Below are positions 36,645 to 46,690 of a DNA stretch of 64,000 nt, piece by piece (position 1 is the stretch's first letter; each line of letters begins with the position of its first letter). Both the position numbers and the translations under genes were made by a program. Location of the stretch: NCBI RefSeq assembly GCF_000568405.1, contig NZ_ARZY01000020.1, positions 25,065-89,064 of the forward strand, given 5' to 3'. Below the pieces are notes generated by a model. It made no database searches and was not told the DNA's origin. It saw only the letters and a list, made by a program, of their open reading frames with translations. This DNA comes from Catenovulum agarivorans DS-2 (GTDB lineage Bacteria > Pseudomonadota > Gammaproteobacteria > Enterobacterales > Alteromonadaceae).

Positions 36645-38990
36645 ATGCAGTATATTGCCAATATACCAACAAATATTGCCGCCACTAAACCGGCTGAAAA
36701 TAAACGCTCGGTCGATTCGTTGTTAGAGCCTAATGGTGATAGTAACAAAGAGCGCGACTTTTCACGTTATTTAACCGAAGAGAACCCAAACCGATCGATT
36801 GAAGACCGTGCGCGTGAAACTCTTAAAGCGGCAGATGAAGACAAACAACACCGTCAGCTAAAAGATAGTTCAGCTGCTGCGCAAAATAATTCGTCAGCTG
36901 CCACTACAGATGAATCGGTGCAAAGCAAAAAAAATGATGATCATGCTGCATCCAAAAAAACACCTCAATCTGAGCAGGCAACACACGCGCACAGCAAAAA
37001 TGAACCAGAGTTAAACAAAACGGCTAAAGCTGTCAACAATGCGATTGGAGAAGACAGCAAGCCAGCTGAAGCAACAGCAAAAAAGGAAGCTGAACCTACG
37101 ACATTTGATTTATTAAATTTATTAAATCAGTCAAGCAAAGCCAAAAATTCAATTGATGCGAGTGCACAAAAAAAATCTGTGGCTAAACAAGCAGAGCAAG
37201 TACAGACACAAGCGAATAAGTTAGCCAGCAAAAGCACTGAGACTGAAGAAGATGACGCGGATAAACTCACCAGCCAATCCAAAGAACAAGCTCAATTAAC
37301 GACTAAATCGGCTGAACAATCAGCGGATAAAAAAACATCGGTAGATTTGCTGAGCAAACCGACGAAACATACTGTTGCAGAGGAAGGCAAGCAAGGTGTA
37401 GACGCTGTTAGGAAAAATGAATCAGTCCAAGCAAATTCACAAGAGCAGAAATTAGTCGGCACAGCTGCAGACAAGCACACTGTGAAACAGACTCACAAGC
37501 AAACATCTGAAAATATTGCAGAGCAGTCAGGCAAAGTAGCACAGTCAACAAAAGTATTGCAGCAAGCCGTTGATAAAACTGAACAACAGGTAACAAAAGA
37601 AGCCAAAACGGTCACTACACCGAAAACTCAAGATGCCAAAGGCAAAGAGTCGTTCGCACAAGTTGCCCATGACGCCAAAGTAACAGCTGAAGCCGAGCAG
37701 ACTAAAACGACCAATCAAGATGGAGCACAACAGGGTGAACAAAACGCGGCTCCTCAAGTGGTGAGCTCCGCTCAGCATGGCGCTATAGCTGCTAAATCAA
37801 AAGCAGCTAAAAAAGAAGCATCTGAAAAAACAGCGAAAATATCAGCGCCATCAGACAAGCTAGCGCAAGTAAACAACACTGCTCACAAGCAGGTTGTCGA
37901 CAGTAAAGTGAACTTAGCTGGGGAAGAAAATATATCGAAAAAAGCTGACAAAGCCGATGCGGCTGACAAGTTAGTAGGTGCATCTCACTCAAAATCAGCT
38001 CAAGCGCCTCAAAGTGTAAGCCAGGGTGACGAAGCCGCGACAAATGCTCAGTCAGCCGACCTAACTAAACCTGCTAAAAAGCAAACTATTAGCAAAGCAG
38101 AGAGTACAGTTGAAAAACAAAAAGCTGAAAATCAACAAGATGGCGTAGCCAATTCAGTTTCGCCAGAGCGCCAATTCGTATCTGAACCAAGCCAGCCGTT
38201 GTCTAGTGAACAAACCGCTGCGGTGACGTCTGCAAATACAGCGCAACAAAAGCAACAGTCAGAGCCAACGGCTACCAGCAAAAACCATAATAAAGATAAG
38301 TTGATAGAGCAAGCGACCGCCAAAGAATTTAAAGTTGCTGAAGACGGCAAAGTTAAACCAGAAGATGGCAAACTAACCGAGATGCCAATGCAACATCATC
38401 TTGAACAAGCCGCGCAACATGCACAGGTGGCCAACCAACATTCGGCTGAATCTCATCAAGACAGCAATAAGCAGCAGCTTGTACAGCAAGTTCAAACAAA
38501 GCATGAAGTACAGCAAGCAGAGCGCGCGGCTAAAAATCAGCAGCAAGTGGTACAGTTAAAAGAACACATTCAATTGCAAAAACCTGAATCCGCAACAGCA
38601 TTAAACGACGCCGTACGATTTATGATGAATGGTCGGGTTCAAGCTGCAGAAATTCGTTTAGACCCGCCTGAACTTGGCAGTATGCAAATTAAGATTAGCT
38701 TAAATGGTGACGCGGCGAGTGTCAGTATGTTGGTACAAAACCCACAAGCAAAAGAGATGTTGGACCAATCTGTGCCAAGATTACGCGAAATGTTAGAGCA
38801 ACAAGGACTAGAATTATCCGACTCGCATGTTGAACACCAACAAGCAAACTCAGGCCAAGGTTCAGGCAAAGATGGACAAGCTGGCAATGGCCGAGGTGAC
38901 AGTGATACCGCAGAACATGAAGATTCAACGCAAGTGGTTGAACAGAAAATACATAATGGTCATGTCGGTGCAGTCGACTATTATGCATAA
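36645..38990 (+). CDS. fliK: Flagellar hook-length control protein FliK, unusually long
   Basis: A 781-residue protein, about twice the usual length. Residues 60-640 are low-complexity Lys/Ala/Gln/Glu/Ser. The C-terminal switch domain (about 650-740) is clear: RLDPPELGSMQIKI, VSMLVQNPQAKEMLDQSV and LREMLEQQGL. FliK is the secreted ruler that sets hook length and flips export specificity. The ATG at 36645 behind AAGGTGA was preferred to a GTG at 36612. Each end looks sound; the long middle may reflect expansion of the ruler. Confidence 0.92.
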   Translation: MQYIANIPTNIAATKPAENKRSVDSLLEPNGDSNKERDFSRYLTEENPNRSIEDRARETLKAADEDKQHRQLKDSSAAAQNNSSAATTDESVQSKKNDDHAASKKTPQSEQATHAHSKNEPELNKTAKAVNNAIGEDSKPAEATAKKEAEPTTFDLLNLLNQSSKAKNSIDASAQKKSVAKQAEQVQTQANKLASKSTETEEDDADKLTSQSKEQAQLTTKSAEQSADKKTSVDLLSKPTKHTVAEEGKQGVDAVRKNESVQANSQEQKLVGTAADKHTVKQTHKQTSENIAEQSGKVAQSTKVLQQAVDKTEQQVTKEAKTVTTPKTQDAKGKESFAQVAHDAKVTAEAEQTKTTNQDGAQQGEQNAAPQVVSSAQHGAIAAKSKAAKKEASEKTAKISAPSDKLAQVNNTAHKQVVDSKVNLAGEENISKKADKADAADKLVGASHSKSAQAPQSVSQGDEAATNAQSADLTKPAKKQTISKAESTVEKQKAENQQDGVANSVSPERQFVSEPSQPLSSEQTAAVTSANTAQQKQQSEPTATSKNHNKDKLIEQATAKEFKVAEDGKVKPEDGKLTEMPMQHHLEQAAQHAQVANQHSAESHQDSNKQQLVQQVQTKHEVQQAERAAKNQQQVVQLKEHIQLQKPESATALNDAVRFMMNGRVQAAEIRLDPPELGSMQIKISLNGDAASVSMLVQNPQAKEMLDQSVPRLREMLEQQGLELSDSHVEHQQANSGQGSGKDGQAGNGRGDSDTAEHEDSTQVVEQKIHNGHVGAVDYYA

Positions 38991-39066
38991 AATACTTACG
39001 CTCTGGATAAAATCCGTTAAACTTAAGCTAGTAAAAGCTTAACAGATAATTGATTGGAGAAAATAA

Positions 39067-39600
39067 ATGGCTGCAGAAGAACAACCAGAATTAGAAGTAG
39101 AAGAAAGTGGTGGTGGAAAAAAGAAACTCATCATCATTATCGCTGTTGTTTTAGTTGTAGTTTTGGGAGCTGGTGGTTTCTTTTTAATGTCAGGTGGTGA
39201 CGATGCGGCTTCAGAAGAAGTAAGCTTAGATGAAACTCCAGCGGCACAATCGGCCGGCTCAGGCGCATCGGTAGAACTTGGCGATGCAATGTATGTCGCT
39301 ATGCCACGCCCATTTGTCTTTAATGTACCAGGAGCGAACCGAGATCGCCTAGTGCAAATTAAAGTTCAACTATTGGTACGAGGCGCTCAGAATGAAGAAA
39401 CAGCAAAAAAACATATACCGTTAATTGAAGGAACTTTATTACGTGTATTCAGTGGTACAAGTGCCGACGAACTCGGTACCAGTGCTGGTAAAGATGCGTT
39501 AAAGAAAAACGCGCTCAAAGCAGTACAAGACGAATTGTTAAGCATCGCCGGTAGAACGGTTGTTGAAAGCGTGCTTTTCACTGGCTTTGTAATGCAATAA
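39067..39600 (+). CDS. fliL: Flagellar basal body protein FliL
   Basis: A 177-residue protein with an acidic cytoplasmic N-terminus, one membrane segment (about 20-42), a linker, and a periplasmic SPFH-like domain ending TVVESVLFTGFVMQ. FliL supports stator function around the motor. It stops 14 bases before fliM. Confidence 0.93.
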   Translation: MAAEEQPELEVEESGGGKKKLIIIIAVVLVVVLGAGGFFLMSGGDDAASEEVSLDETPAAQSAGSGASVELGDAMYVAMPRPFVFNVPGANRDRLVQIKVQLLVRGAQNEETAKKHIPLIEGTLLRVFSGTSADELGTSAGKDALKKNALKAVQDELLSIAGRTVVESVLFTGFVMQ

Positions 39601-39614
39601 CGTTTGGCGAACCA

Positions 39615-40688
39615 ATGACTGATTTACTCTCGCAAGACGAAATTGACGCGCTACTCCACGGGGTAGACGACGTTGAGGAAGAAGATGTAGAAGCCAGTGC
39701 TTCCACCCCAGGTAGCGCTGTGTCTATGGCCTCGGAATACGACTTTTCATCGCAAGATCGAATTGTTCGTGGTCGTATGCCAACCTTAGAAATTGTCAAC
39801 GAAAGGTTTGCGCGACATATGCGTATTTCGTTGTTTAACATGATGCGACGAACCGCCGAAGTATCGATAAACGGCGTACAAATGATTAAATTTGGTGAGT
39901 ATATTCACACCTTGTTTGTACCGACAAGCTTAAACATGGTTAGATTCCGCCCTCTAAAAGGTACTGGTTTAATCACAATGGAAGCGCGTTTAGTCTTTAT
40001 TTTAGTGGATAACTTTTTTGGTGGCGACGGCCGCTATCATGCCAAAATTGAAGGCCGTGAATTTACCCCGACGGAAAGGCGTATAATTCAAATGCTACTG
40101 AAATTAGTATTTGAAGATTATAAAGAAGCTTGGGCACCAGTCATGGATGTTTCATTTGAGTACTTGGATTCAGAAGTTAACCCAGCTATGGCAAATATTG
40201 TTAGTCCAACTGAAGTTGTGGTGATCAGTTCTTTCCACATTGAATTAGATGGCGGTGGTGGCGACTTCCATATTTGTTTACCGTACTCAATGCTTGAGCC
40301 GATCAGAGAGTTGCTCGATGCCGGTGTGCAAAGTGACAAAGAAGACACAGATTTGCGTTGGAGTAAAGCACTGCGCGATGAGATTATGGACGTTGAAGTG
40401 GATATCATGGCGAAGTTGCTAGATTTTGAACTCTCGTTAGAGCAAGTGATGAATTTAAAAGCTGGTGATGTGATTCCGGTCGAGATGCCTGAGCACTTAA
40501 CTGTGTTTGTTGAAGATTTACCAACCTATCGGGGTAAAATGGGACGTTCTCGTGAAAACTTAGCGATTAAAGTGACTGAAAAAATCAAACGGCCAGCTTC
40601 AGTTAAGTCTGAATTGCAAATGGTCACGCGTGGTGGCAGACGTATAGACGCTGAAGCTGAACTACGTGAATTAGAAGATTTTGATTAA
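39615..40688 (+). CDS. fliM: Flagellar motor switch protein FliM
   Basis: A 357-residue C-ring protein. The N-terminal LLSQDEIDALLHGV is the CheY-binding peptide. The middle CheC-like domain carries the GGDGR motif (FFGGDGRYHAKIEG near 135). The C-terminal SpoA domain (about 255-330) meets FliN. Phospho-CheY binding at the N-terminus switches motor rotation. Confidence 0.96.
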   Translation: MTDLLSQDEIDALLHGVDDVEEEDVEASASTPGSAVSMASEYDFSSQDRIVRGRMPTLEIVNERFARHMRISLFNMMRRTAEVSINGVQMIKFGEYIHTLFVPTSLNMVRFRPLKGTGLITMEARLVFILVDNFFGGDGRYHAKIEGREFTPTERRIIQMLLKLVFEDYKEAWAPVMDVSFEYLDSEVNPAMANIVSPTEVVVISSFHIELDGGGGDFHICLPYSMLEPIRELLDAGVQSDKEDTDLRWSKALRDEIMDVEVDIMAKLLDFELSLEQVMNLKAGDVIPVEMPEHLTVFVEDLPTYRGKMGRSRENLAIKVTEKIKRPASVKSELQMVTRGGRRIDAEAELRELEDFD

Positions 40689-40717
40689 ATTGAATGAAGT
40701 AATAAAGAGCAAAGATT

Positions 40718-41125
40718 ATGAGTGAAGATATGGATGACTGGGCAGCGGCAATGGCTGAACAGGCTGAAGCAGAAGCTGAACAAGATGGTGATACCGCTGA
40801 TGATGCTCAGGTAGCGGAGCTTGAAGACCTGAATGCTGAAAACCCGCCGATTACTGCTGAAGAAAAGCGCAAGCTAGACACTATTCTAGATATTCCTGTA
40901 ACCATCTCTATGGAGGTGGGCCGCAGTAAATTGAGTATTCGTAACTTACTCCAACTAAACCAAGGTTCGGTAGTTGAGTTAGACCGTGTAGCAGGCGAAC
41001 CATTAGACGTATTAGTAAATGGGACGTTAATTGCGCACGGTGAAGTTGTGGTCGTGAACGATAAATTTGGGATCAGATTGACAGATGTTATCAGTCAGAT
41101 TGAGCGAATTAAAAAGCTTAAATAA
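40718..41125 (+). CDS. fliN: Flagellar motor switch protein FliN
   Basis: A 135-residue C-ring protein with an acidic, unstructured N-terminus (about 1-50) and a SpoA domain. The signature is SMEVGRSKLSIRNLLQLNQGSVVELDRVAGEPLDVLVNG. Family-typical length. Confidence 0.96.
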   Translation: MSEDMDDWAAAMAEQAEAEAEQDGDTADDAQVAELEDLNAENPPITAEEKRKLDTILDIPVTISMEVGRSKLSIRNLLQLNQGSVVELDRVAGEPLDVLVNGTLIAHGEVVVVNDKFGIRLTDVISQIERIKKLK

Positions 41126-41126
41126 C

Positions 41127-41525
41127 GTGTGCAACCAGTTTACTAAACTGAGCCTGATTACAATGGGGCTATTGGTTAGCCCCTTGGCTTGCGCTCAAGC
41201 GCCAGAGTTAACCACCAGTATTCCGACTATGTTGTTTGGTTTAGTTGTTACTATTGCTGTCATCTACCTGCTGGCAGGTTTGGCGCGCAAAACGAATTTA
41301 GGCCAATTTAAAAATAGTACCATGCAAGTCTTGGCTGTACTGCCATTAAGTGCCAAAGAAAAGTTATTGCTAGTGCAGGTGGGGGAATGCCAACTGTTGT
41401 TGGGTGTGACTGGCCAATCTATTAATCTGCTCAAAGAATTTTCTCAACCGCTTGATATTAAAGCACCGGATTTTAAACAGTCTTTAACTCAATTCATCAA
41501 TACGAATAAAAAAAATAATGATTAA
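41127..41525 (+). CDS. fliO: Flagellar biosynthetic protein FliO
   Basis: A 132-residue membrane protein. A signal-like segment ([16 protein letters not shown]) is followed by a membrane span (about 34-54) and a small cytoplasmic domain. FliO is a scaffold for building the FliP-FliR core. The start is uncertain. GTG 41127, 1 base after the fliN stop, gives a normal signal region. An ATG at 41085 inside fliN would add 14 residues. The ribosome site is weak at both. It overlaps fliP by 8 bases. Confidence 0.82.
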   Translation: MCNQFTKLSLITMGLLVSPLACAQAPELTTSIPTMLFGLVVTIAVIYLLAGLARKTNLGQFKNSTMQVLAVLPLSAKEKLLLVQVGECQLLLGVTGQSINLLKEFSQPLDIKAPDFKQSLTQFINTNKKNND

Positions 41526-42264
41526 ATATTCTTGGCTGGCATTTGTAATTACCTTGTTTTCACCGGCTGTACTTGCCGACACAGGCATCCCTGCGCTAAC
41601 GGTTTCCGACAACCCTGACGGCACTCAAGATTACACCATTACATTACAAGTTCTAGCATTGATGACAATGCTTAGCTTTATACCTGCCATTGTGGTGATG
41701 ATGACTTCATTTACTCGCATCATTATTGTTCTGGGGATTCTACGACAAGCGATTGGTTTACAAAGTTCACCACCGAATCAGGTATTAGTTGGACTGGCAT
41801 TGTTTCTGACGTTCTTTATTATGGCGCCTGTATTTGAAGAGATTAACGATACAGCGATTCAACCGTATATTGCCGAAGATATAACTGCCAGACAAGCATT
41901 TGATGTTGCACAACAGCCGCTAAAAGCATTTATGTTGCAACAAACTCGAGTAAAAGATATTGCAACCTTTGCTGAAATAGCTGGCTACGAAAGGTTAAAT
42001 GGTCCAGAAGATGTTCCAATGCGGGTATTAATTCCAGCGTTTGTGACGTCGGAGCTTAAGACAGCCTTTCAAATCGGTTTTATGCTGTTTATTCCGTTTT
42101 TGATCTTAGACTTAGTTGTGGCTTCAGTGCTAATGGCTATGGGTATGATGATGTTATCGCCCATGATGGTTTCTTTACCCTTTAAGCTGATGTTGTTTGT
42201 TCTAGTTGATGGCTGGAATTTAACTATGGGTACACTAGCAACCAGTTTTGGTTTAGGTACTTAG
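41518..42264 (+). CDS. fliP: Flagellar biosynthetic protein FliP
   Basis: A 248-residue export-gate protein with an N-terminal signal segment and four membrane helices. [35 protein letters not shown] is the FliP signature. Five copies of FliP with FliQ and FliR make the export channel. Confidence 0.97.
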   Translation: MIKYSWLAFVITLFSPAVLADTGIPALTVSDNPDGTQDYTITLQVLALMTMLSFIPAIVVMMTSFTRIIIVLGILRQAIGLQSSPPNQVLVGLALFLTFFIMAPVFEEINDTAIQPYIAEDITARQAFDVAQQPLKAFMLQQTRVKDIATFAEIAGYERLNGPEDVPMRVLIPAFVTSELKTAFQIGFMLFIPFLILDLVVASVLMAMGMMMLSPMMVSLPFKLMLFVLVDGWNLTMGTLATSFGLGT

Positions 42265-42283
42265 CAACTTAAGGAGCATTACT

Positions 42284-42553
42284 ATGCAACCAGAAGTATT
42301 TGTTGATATTTTACAAGAAGCCATGTTTATGGTTATTTTGTTGGTCAGCTTAGTGATAGTACCGAGCATGATAGTGGGTTTGATAGTGTCGATTTTTCAG
42401 GCGGCAACCTCTATCAATGAACAAACCTTAAGCTTTTTGCCGCGCTTGTTAGTCACTTTAGCTGCTATCATATATGGTGGTCATTGGGGCATGAATAAAG
42501 TGATGGATTACACCATAGGTATGTTTGCTCGTATTCCTCAAGTTGTGGGCTAG
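42284..42553 (+). CDS. fliQ: Flagellar biosynthetic protein FliQ
   Basis: An 89-residue export-gate protein with two membrane helices and the conserved ISIFQAATSINEQTLSFLPR-like stretch (here VSIFQAATSINEQTLSFLPR). It lies between fliP and fliR, 3 bases from the latter. Confidence 0.96.
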   Translation: MQPEVFVDILQEAMFMVILLVSLVIVPSMIVGLIVSIFQAATSINEQTLSFLPRLLVTLAAIIYGGHWGMNKVMDYTIGMFARIPQVVG

Positions 42554-42556
42554 TCT

Positions 42557-43330
42557 GTGAGTTATACCACCGAACTGATAATGCAATACATTGCTGATTT
42601 GATGCTGCCGTTTGTGCGCATATCAGCTTTGTTGGTTGCTATGATAGGGTTTAGTGGTAAAACTGTACCAACCCGTGTTAAAGCACTATTGGCATTGTCT
42701 ATTGCTTTTATCGTTAGCCCAATGGTTCCCTCTAGTGGCTTCACCAATCTGTTTTCGGTTGAAGGCTTTCTTATGGTGATACAGCAAATTCTGATTGGCG
42801 TGGCGATTGGGTTTATATCGCAAATGTTCTTAAATACCTTTGTTATGGCGGGTCAAACGATTGCGGTACAAAGTGGTTTGGGTTTTGCGACTCTGGTCGA
42901 TCCGGTAAACGGTATTAATACGGCGGCAGTTGGGCAATTTTATATTATTCTCGCAACATTAGTCTTTTGGGCTATCGACGGTCATTTGGCTATGATCCAA
43001 ATGTTGGTATACAGCTTTGAAGCTGTGCCAATTGGTTCGGGGTGGCTAGCAGCTGACAAAATTTACCAAATAGTCGAGTGGGGAAAATGGTTGTTTATAG
43101 CCACGATAACCATTGCACTAACGCCCATCACAGCTATGCTTATTATTAATTTAACCTTTGGTATTATGACCCGTGCCGCACCTCAGTTAAATATCTTTTC
43201 AATTGGTTTTCCGATTTCGCAAATTACCGGTTTAATTGTCGTTTGGATTAGTTTGTCGGCATTTATGTTGCACTTTGAAACCATTTGGGAAAGTGCGGCT
43301 TTTTTAATGTGTGAGATTGCGGGGTGCTAA
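42557..43330 (+). CDS. fliR: Flagellar biosynthetic protein FliR
   Basis: A 257-residue export-gate protein with about six membrane helices. GEAIGFISQ-like GVAIGFISQMFLNTFVMAGQ and the QSGLGFATLVDPVNG motif identify FliR. The start is GTG, directly after fliQ. flhB follows 3 bases later. Confidence 0.95.
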   Translation: MSYTTELIMQYIADLMLPFVRISALLVAMIGFSGKTVPTRVKALLALSIAFIVSPMVPSSGFTNLFSVEGFLMVIQQILIGVAIGFISQMFLNTFVMAGQTIAVQSGLGFATLVDPVNGINTAAVGQFYIILATLVFWAIDGHLAMIQMLVYSFEAVPIGSGWLAADKIYQIVEWGKWLFIATITIALTPITAMLIINLTFGIMTRAAPQLNIFSIGFPISQITGLIVVWISLSAFMLHFETIWESAAFLMCEIAGC

Positions 43331-43333
43331 CTG

Positions 43334-44467
43334 ATGGCTGCAGATGATCAAGATCGCACAGAGGAACCCACGGCGAAAAAAAAATCGGATGCGCGGAATA
43401 AAGGTCAAATCCCTCGTTCGCGCGAATTAGGCACCATGATGGTGCTGGTGGGTGGTGGTATTGGCTTTTTATTGTGGGGGCACTATGTTGCCGGTGCGTT
43501 ATTTCGCATGTTTCAAGAAGGATTTATTTTGGAACGCGAAGATGCATTTGATATGAGCCGAATGCTGGTAAAACTAGAAGACATGATGTATGAAATCATG
43601 TGGCCGGTGCTGACCGTTTTAATTGTATTGGTGGTGTTTGCGGTTATTGGCAATATTGCAGTTGGTGGATATAACTTTTCGACCAAGGCGATGCAGCCTA
43701 AGTTAAGCAAAATGAATCCGATTAACGGCATTAAGCGTATTTTCGGTATGCAGGGCTTGATCGAACTGGTTAAGTCTATTGCTAAAGTCGCAGTGGTCAT
43801 TGGCTCAGCGTATATGTGTTTTAATTTGTTTTACCAAGAGTTACTACACATAAATATCGAGAATATGCCTTCTGGTTTATTTAAAGCGTTAGAGATACTC
43901 ATATGGGTGTTTTTAATTTTATCTTGTTCATTGATTATCATAACGCTCATTGATGTGCCATATCAGCTCTATAATCATAATGAACAGCTGAAAATGACCA
44001 AGCAGGAAGTTAAAGACGAACACAAAAATGCAGAGGGTGATCCGCAAGTAAAAGGTCGTATTCGCTCTGCTATGTTTAGGGCGCATCAACGAAGGATGTT
44101 GCAAGAAGTGCCAAAAGCAGACGTAGTGGTCACTAACCCAACGCACTTTGCTGTTGCTTTAAAGTACGATCCGCTTGGTACGGGAGCCCCTAGGCTGGTT
44201 GCAAAAGGCGCGGATGAAATGGCTGCGCATATTCGGAAAATCGCGGAGGCTCATCAAGTACCAATTTTAACCGCACCTTTATTAGCCCGGGCAATTTATT
44301 ATACAACTGAATTTGAAGAAGAAATCCCAGAAAAGTTGTTCGCAGCGGTCGCTCAAGTTTTGGCTTACGTATTTGCGTTGCGTGATTATAAAAAGGGTAA
44401 AGTTAAGAAGCGGCCCAAACAGTTTACCCCGAGCAAATTACCCATACCACCTGATATGCAATACTAG
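43334..44467 (+). CDS. flhB: Flagellar biosynthetic protein FlhB
   Basis: A 377-residue export switch with four membrane helices (about 30-50, 90-110, 145-165, 185-210) and a cytoplasmic domain. The autocleavage motif NPTH (VVVTNPTHFAVALKY) near 265 is intact. The N-terminal EEPTAKKKSDARNKGQIPRS is typical. It ends the flagellar run here: flhA, flhF and fliA, which often follow, are absent, and a convergent protease gene begins 2 bases later with no terminator in between. Confidence 0.97.
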   Translation: MAADDQDRTEEPTAKKKSDARNKGQIPRSRELGTMMVLVGGGIGFLLWGHYVAGALFRMFQEGFILEREDAFDMSRMLVKLEDMMYEIMWPVLTVLIVLVVFAVIGNIAVGGYNFSTKAMQPKLSKMNPINGIKRIFGMQGLIELVKSIAKVAVVIGSAYMCFNLFYQELLHINIENMPSGLFKALEILIWVFLILSCSLIIITLIDVPYQLYNHNEQLKMTKQEVKDEHKNAEGDPQVKGRIRSAMFRAHQRRMLQEVPKADVVVTNPTHFAVALKYDPLGTGAPRLVAKGADEMAAHIRKIAEAHQVPILTAPLLARAIYYTTEFEEEIPEKLFAAVAQVLAYVFALRDYKKGKVKKRPKQFTPSKLPIPPDMQY

Positions 44468-44469
44468 TA

Positions 44470-45849
44470 TTATTTTTGCAGCAGCATGCCATTAGGTCGA
44501 TTGTGTGGTGCCAAAATTAATGGTTGAACGTTGCTAGGGCGCGCCATAGTCGCACTGCAGCTGTAGCCATTATTTAAATAGCCAATTGCTTTGGCAAATA
44601 CCGGATCTTGTAGGCTGGTCCATGGATAAACCGTGTTACTCTCACTTACAAAACAATCAGGCGTCAGCCCATTTAAATAGTCGCCAAAACCTAATGCATT
44701 ATTGGTTTGGAAATTAACCGCCAAAAGTGTTTCTTCGCAGTATTCATCCGGTAAAAATCCCACTGGTTTTCCATATGTTCGTTCGCCTATCATATGCACA
44801 TTAATATAAGGTTCAAGGCTATTAATCAAAACCTCACTCGCCGAAGCTGATCGGCCATTGGTCAACACAATGAGGCTGTCTAAGTTTAGGCTATTGTTGC
44901 GAATATAATTTATTTGGTTGCGTATACTTCCGTTGAGTTGAGTGAATACCAACTCTTCGGTTTTTGCACTCCCGCCCTCTTGTTGGTTATTTTGATTAAA
45001 TTCAAATTCTAAGAAGATTTGATTCTGGATTGCATCACTTGCTAAGTAGAGCGCTAACTCTGCTGCCACCGAAACTAAACCGCCGGTGTTGTCACGCAAA
45101 TCTAGGACAAAATGGTCAAACGACTGTTGCTTAAAATAGCCAAACGCTTGTTTTAGCTCAGCAGGTGAGGGTTCTAAAAAACCATTTTGAAAACCTAAAT
45201 AGGCCACTTTACCGGCATTACTGTCAACCACTTCTGTTTTAGTGACCGTGTTAACTTGGAATTGAGATTTTTTTAAAGTTGCGGTCTTTTCATCGCCATT
45301 GGCATTTATCCAACTAAATTCTAGTTCAAAGCCATTTTCATCTGGGCCAAACGCATTTGTATAAGCATTGTAGTTGCCTAAATTAAGATAAGTATGTAGC
45401 GTTGAGGCGCTAGTATTACCGACTGACGTGAGCGTATCTCCACGTTCGATACCCGCGAGTTGCGCTGCCGAACCGTTAAAAGTTTGCACAACGACCATTT
45501 GATTGTTAGCTGCGGCCGCCAATTCAACACCAAAACCAAAATTATTGCCAGCAATACTGTTTTGCCAGTCTTGGCTATTTATGACCAGACTAAACCTATC
45601 TTTGCCCGGCAATACATCATTGAGCAAATCATTACTATCGAGGTAATTGGCAAAATTTCGACTTGGACTCGCTAATTCATCATTCCATAAATAGTCTTGT
45701 TGCAAAGTACTGTACCAATGAGCATGTTTGTCTGCTAACGAACACTGTTTAACAGTGTTGTTGGTATCGTCATTTGAGCTAGAGCCACCACAAGCAGCGA
45801 GCAAAATTGAACAAGCTAAACCAATGCAAGTCGGCATTGTGTTGTGCAT
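44470..45849 (-). CDS. S41-family C-terminal-processing-type peptidase, lipoprotein
   Basis: A 459-residue protease with a lipoprotein signal (LLAAC, lipidated Cys near 20) followed by a Ser/Asn/Asp linker. A PDZ-like part (about 105-160, AQLAGIERGDTLTSVG) precedes the S41 core. FVLDLRDNTGG near 245 begins it, Ser336 in RSASASE is the likely nucleophile, and Lys361 in GERTYGKPVG is the base; the 25-residue spacing fits known S41 enzymes. Three or more further Cys in the C-terminus could form disulfides. The substrate is unknown. It is a probable periplasmic or outer-membrane-anchored enzyme. Confidence 0.88.
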   Translation of the reverse strand: MHNTMPTCIGLACSILLAACGGSSSNDDTNNTVKQCSLADKHAHWYSTLQQDYLWNDELASPSRNFANYLDSNDLLNDVLPGKDRFSLVINSQDWQNSIAGNNFGFGVELAAAANNQMVVVQTFNGSAAQLAGIERGDTLTSVGNTSASTLHTYLNLGNYNAYTNAFGPDENGFELEFSWINANGDEKTATLKKSQFQVNTVTKTEVVDSNAGKVAYLGFQNGFLEPSPAELKQAFGYFKQQSFDHFVLDLRDNTGGLVSVAAELALYLASDAIQNQIFLEFEFNQNNQQEGGSAKTEELVFTQLNGSIRNQINYIRNNSLNLDSLIVLTNGRSASASEVLINSLEPYINVHMIGERTYGKPVGFLPDEYCEETLLAVNFQTNNALGFGDYLNGLTPDCFVSESNTVYPWTSLQDPVFAKAIGYLNNGYSCSATMARPSNVQPLILAPHNRPNGMLLQK

Positions 45850-45971
45850 AAATAATCCCTTAAATAGAGGTGTACGTTAAATATTAAGCACTAAAGCATA
45901 TGGATATGTTGCAAAAAACGCAAGACTATTATGTTAAAATGTTAACAATTTAACTTGTTTTTTGTGAGAGA

Positions 45972-46559
45972 TTAAAAGTGGAAGCTGCCTTGCACACCAT
46001 AAATTTTATTTTCTGCAATAATTTGCGCATGTATGCCTGCGGATACCGACTGGCTGAAAAAGTATTCACCAGATAACTTGATGCCAACTTCATCGGTTAA
46101 TTTTGTTGAGTCGGCTTGTTGCGGCTTTTTGGGAACTCTGTAGATAATAGCACTATAGAGCTGAATCGCTTGATTAATTTTGTACTGGGTACCAGCCTCA
46201 ATCGCTAGGTGTTTTATTGGACGCTGGTTGGAATTTTGTTGATTGTCTTCTTGGTACAACATAGTTGCCTTTAAATCCAGTTGTGCATTAACTGGTAGTG
46301 CGTAACCCGCACCTGCTTGTAAATTGAGCTGATTAATCGCGCTATTTTGTTGTGCGACTACGAATATTCGACTATTTGATGGTGTACTGGTGTTTAAGCT
46401 GAAACTTGCGGTATTTGCTGGATCTAATTGGAAATAGCTCATTGCCGATTGGTTTATATCGAATTTTCCGTCTAATGCAAAACAGTTAGTTGCAACAAGA
46501 TATAAAGCTACGCATTGGGTGGTGAATATGCGCACGAGCAGATTGTGTAACTTTTCCAT
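45972..46559 (-). CDS. Small outer-membrane beta-barrel-like protein, unknown
   Basis: A 195-residue protein with a signal peptide (hydrophobic 6-25, cleavage near CFA-LD). Alternating hydrophobic/polar strands rich in Gln, Ser and Ala end in Phe (GSFHF), as outer-membrane barrels often do. The ATG at 46559 is preceded by GGAG at the right distance; an earlier in-frame TTG has none. I do not recognise a family. It is too short for a large porin, so an 8-strand barrel is the likely form. Confidence 0.7.
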   Translation of the reverse strand: MEKLHNLLVRIFTTQCVALYLVATNCFALDGKFDINQSAMSYFQLDPANTASFSLNTSTPSNSRIFVVAQQNSAINQLNLQAGAGYALPVNAQLDLKATMLYQEDNQQNSNQRPIKHLAIEAGTQYKINQAIQLYSAIIYRVPKKPQQADSTKLTDEVGIKLSGEYFFSQSVSAGIHAQIIAENKIYGVQGSFHF

Positions 46560-46690
46560 ATATGTGCTCCACAAGTCTCAATTCTTTTTATATTTGATTC
46601 CGAACAAGCATATTAAGTGTAGATTAAAATGGTATTTTTGCAGAAAAAATAATCAATTATTTGTGGGTAGTTGGGTGGGCGATAGTAGAC

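Noticed and set aside
36654..38990. Many minus-strand ORFs opposite fliK
   Set aside because: Products of the biased Lys/Gln/Ala codons of fliK read backwards; no ribosome sites or domains.
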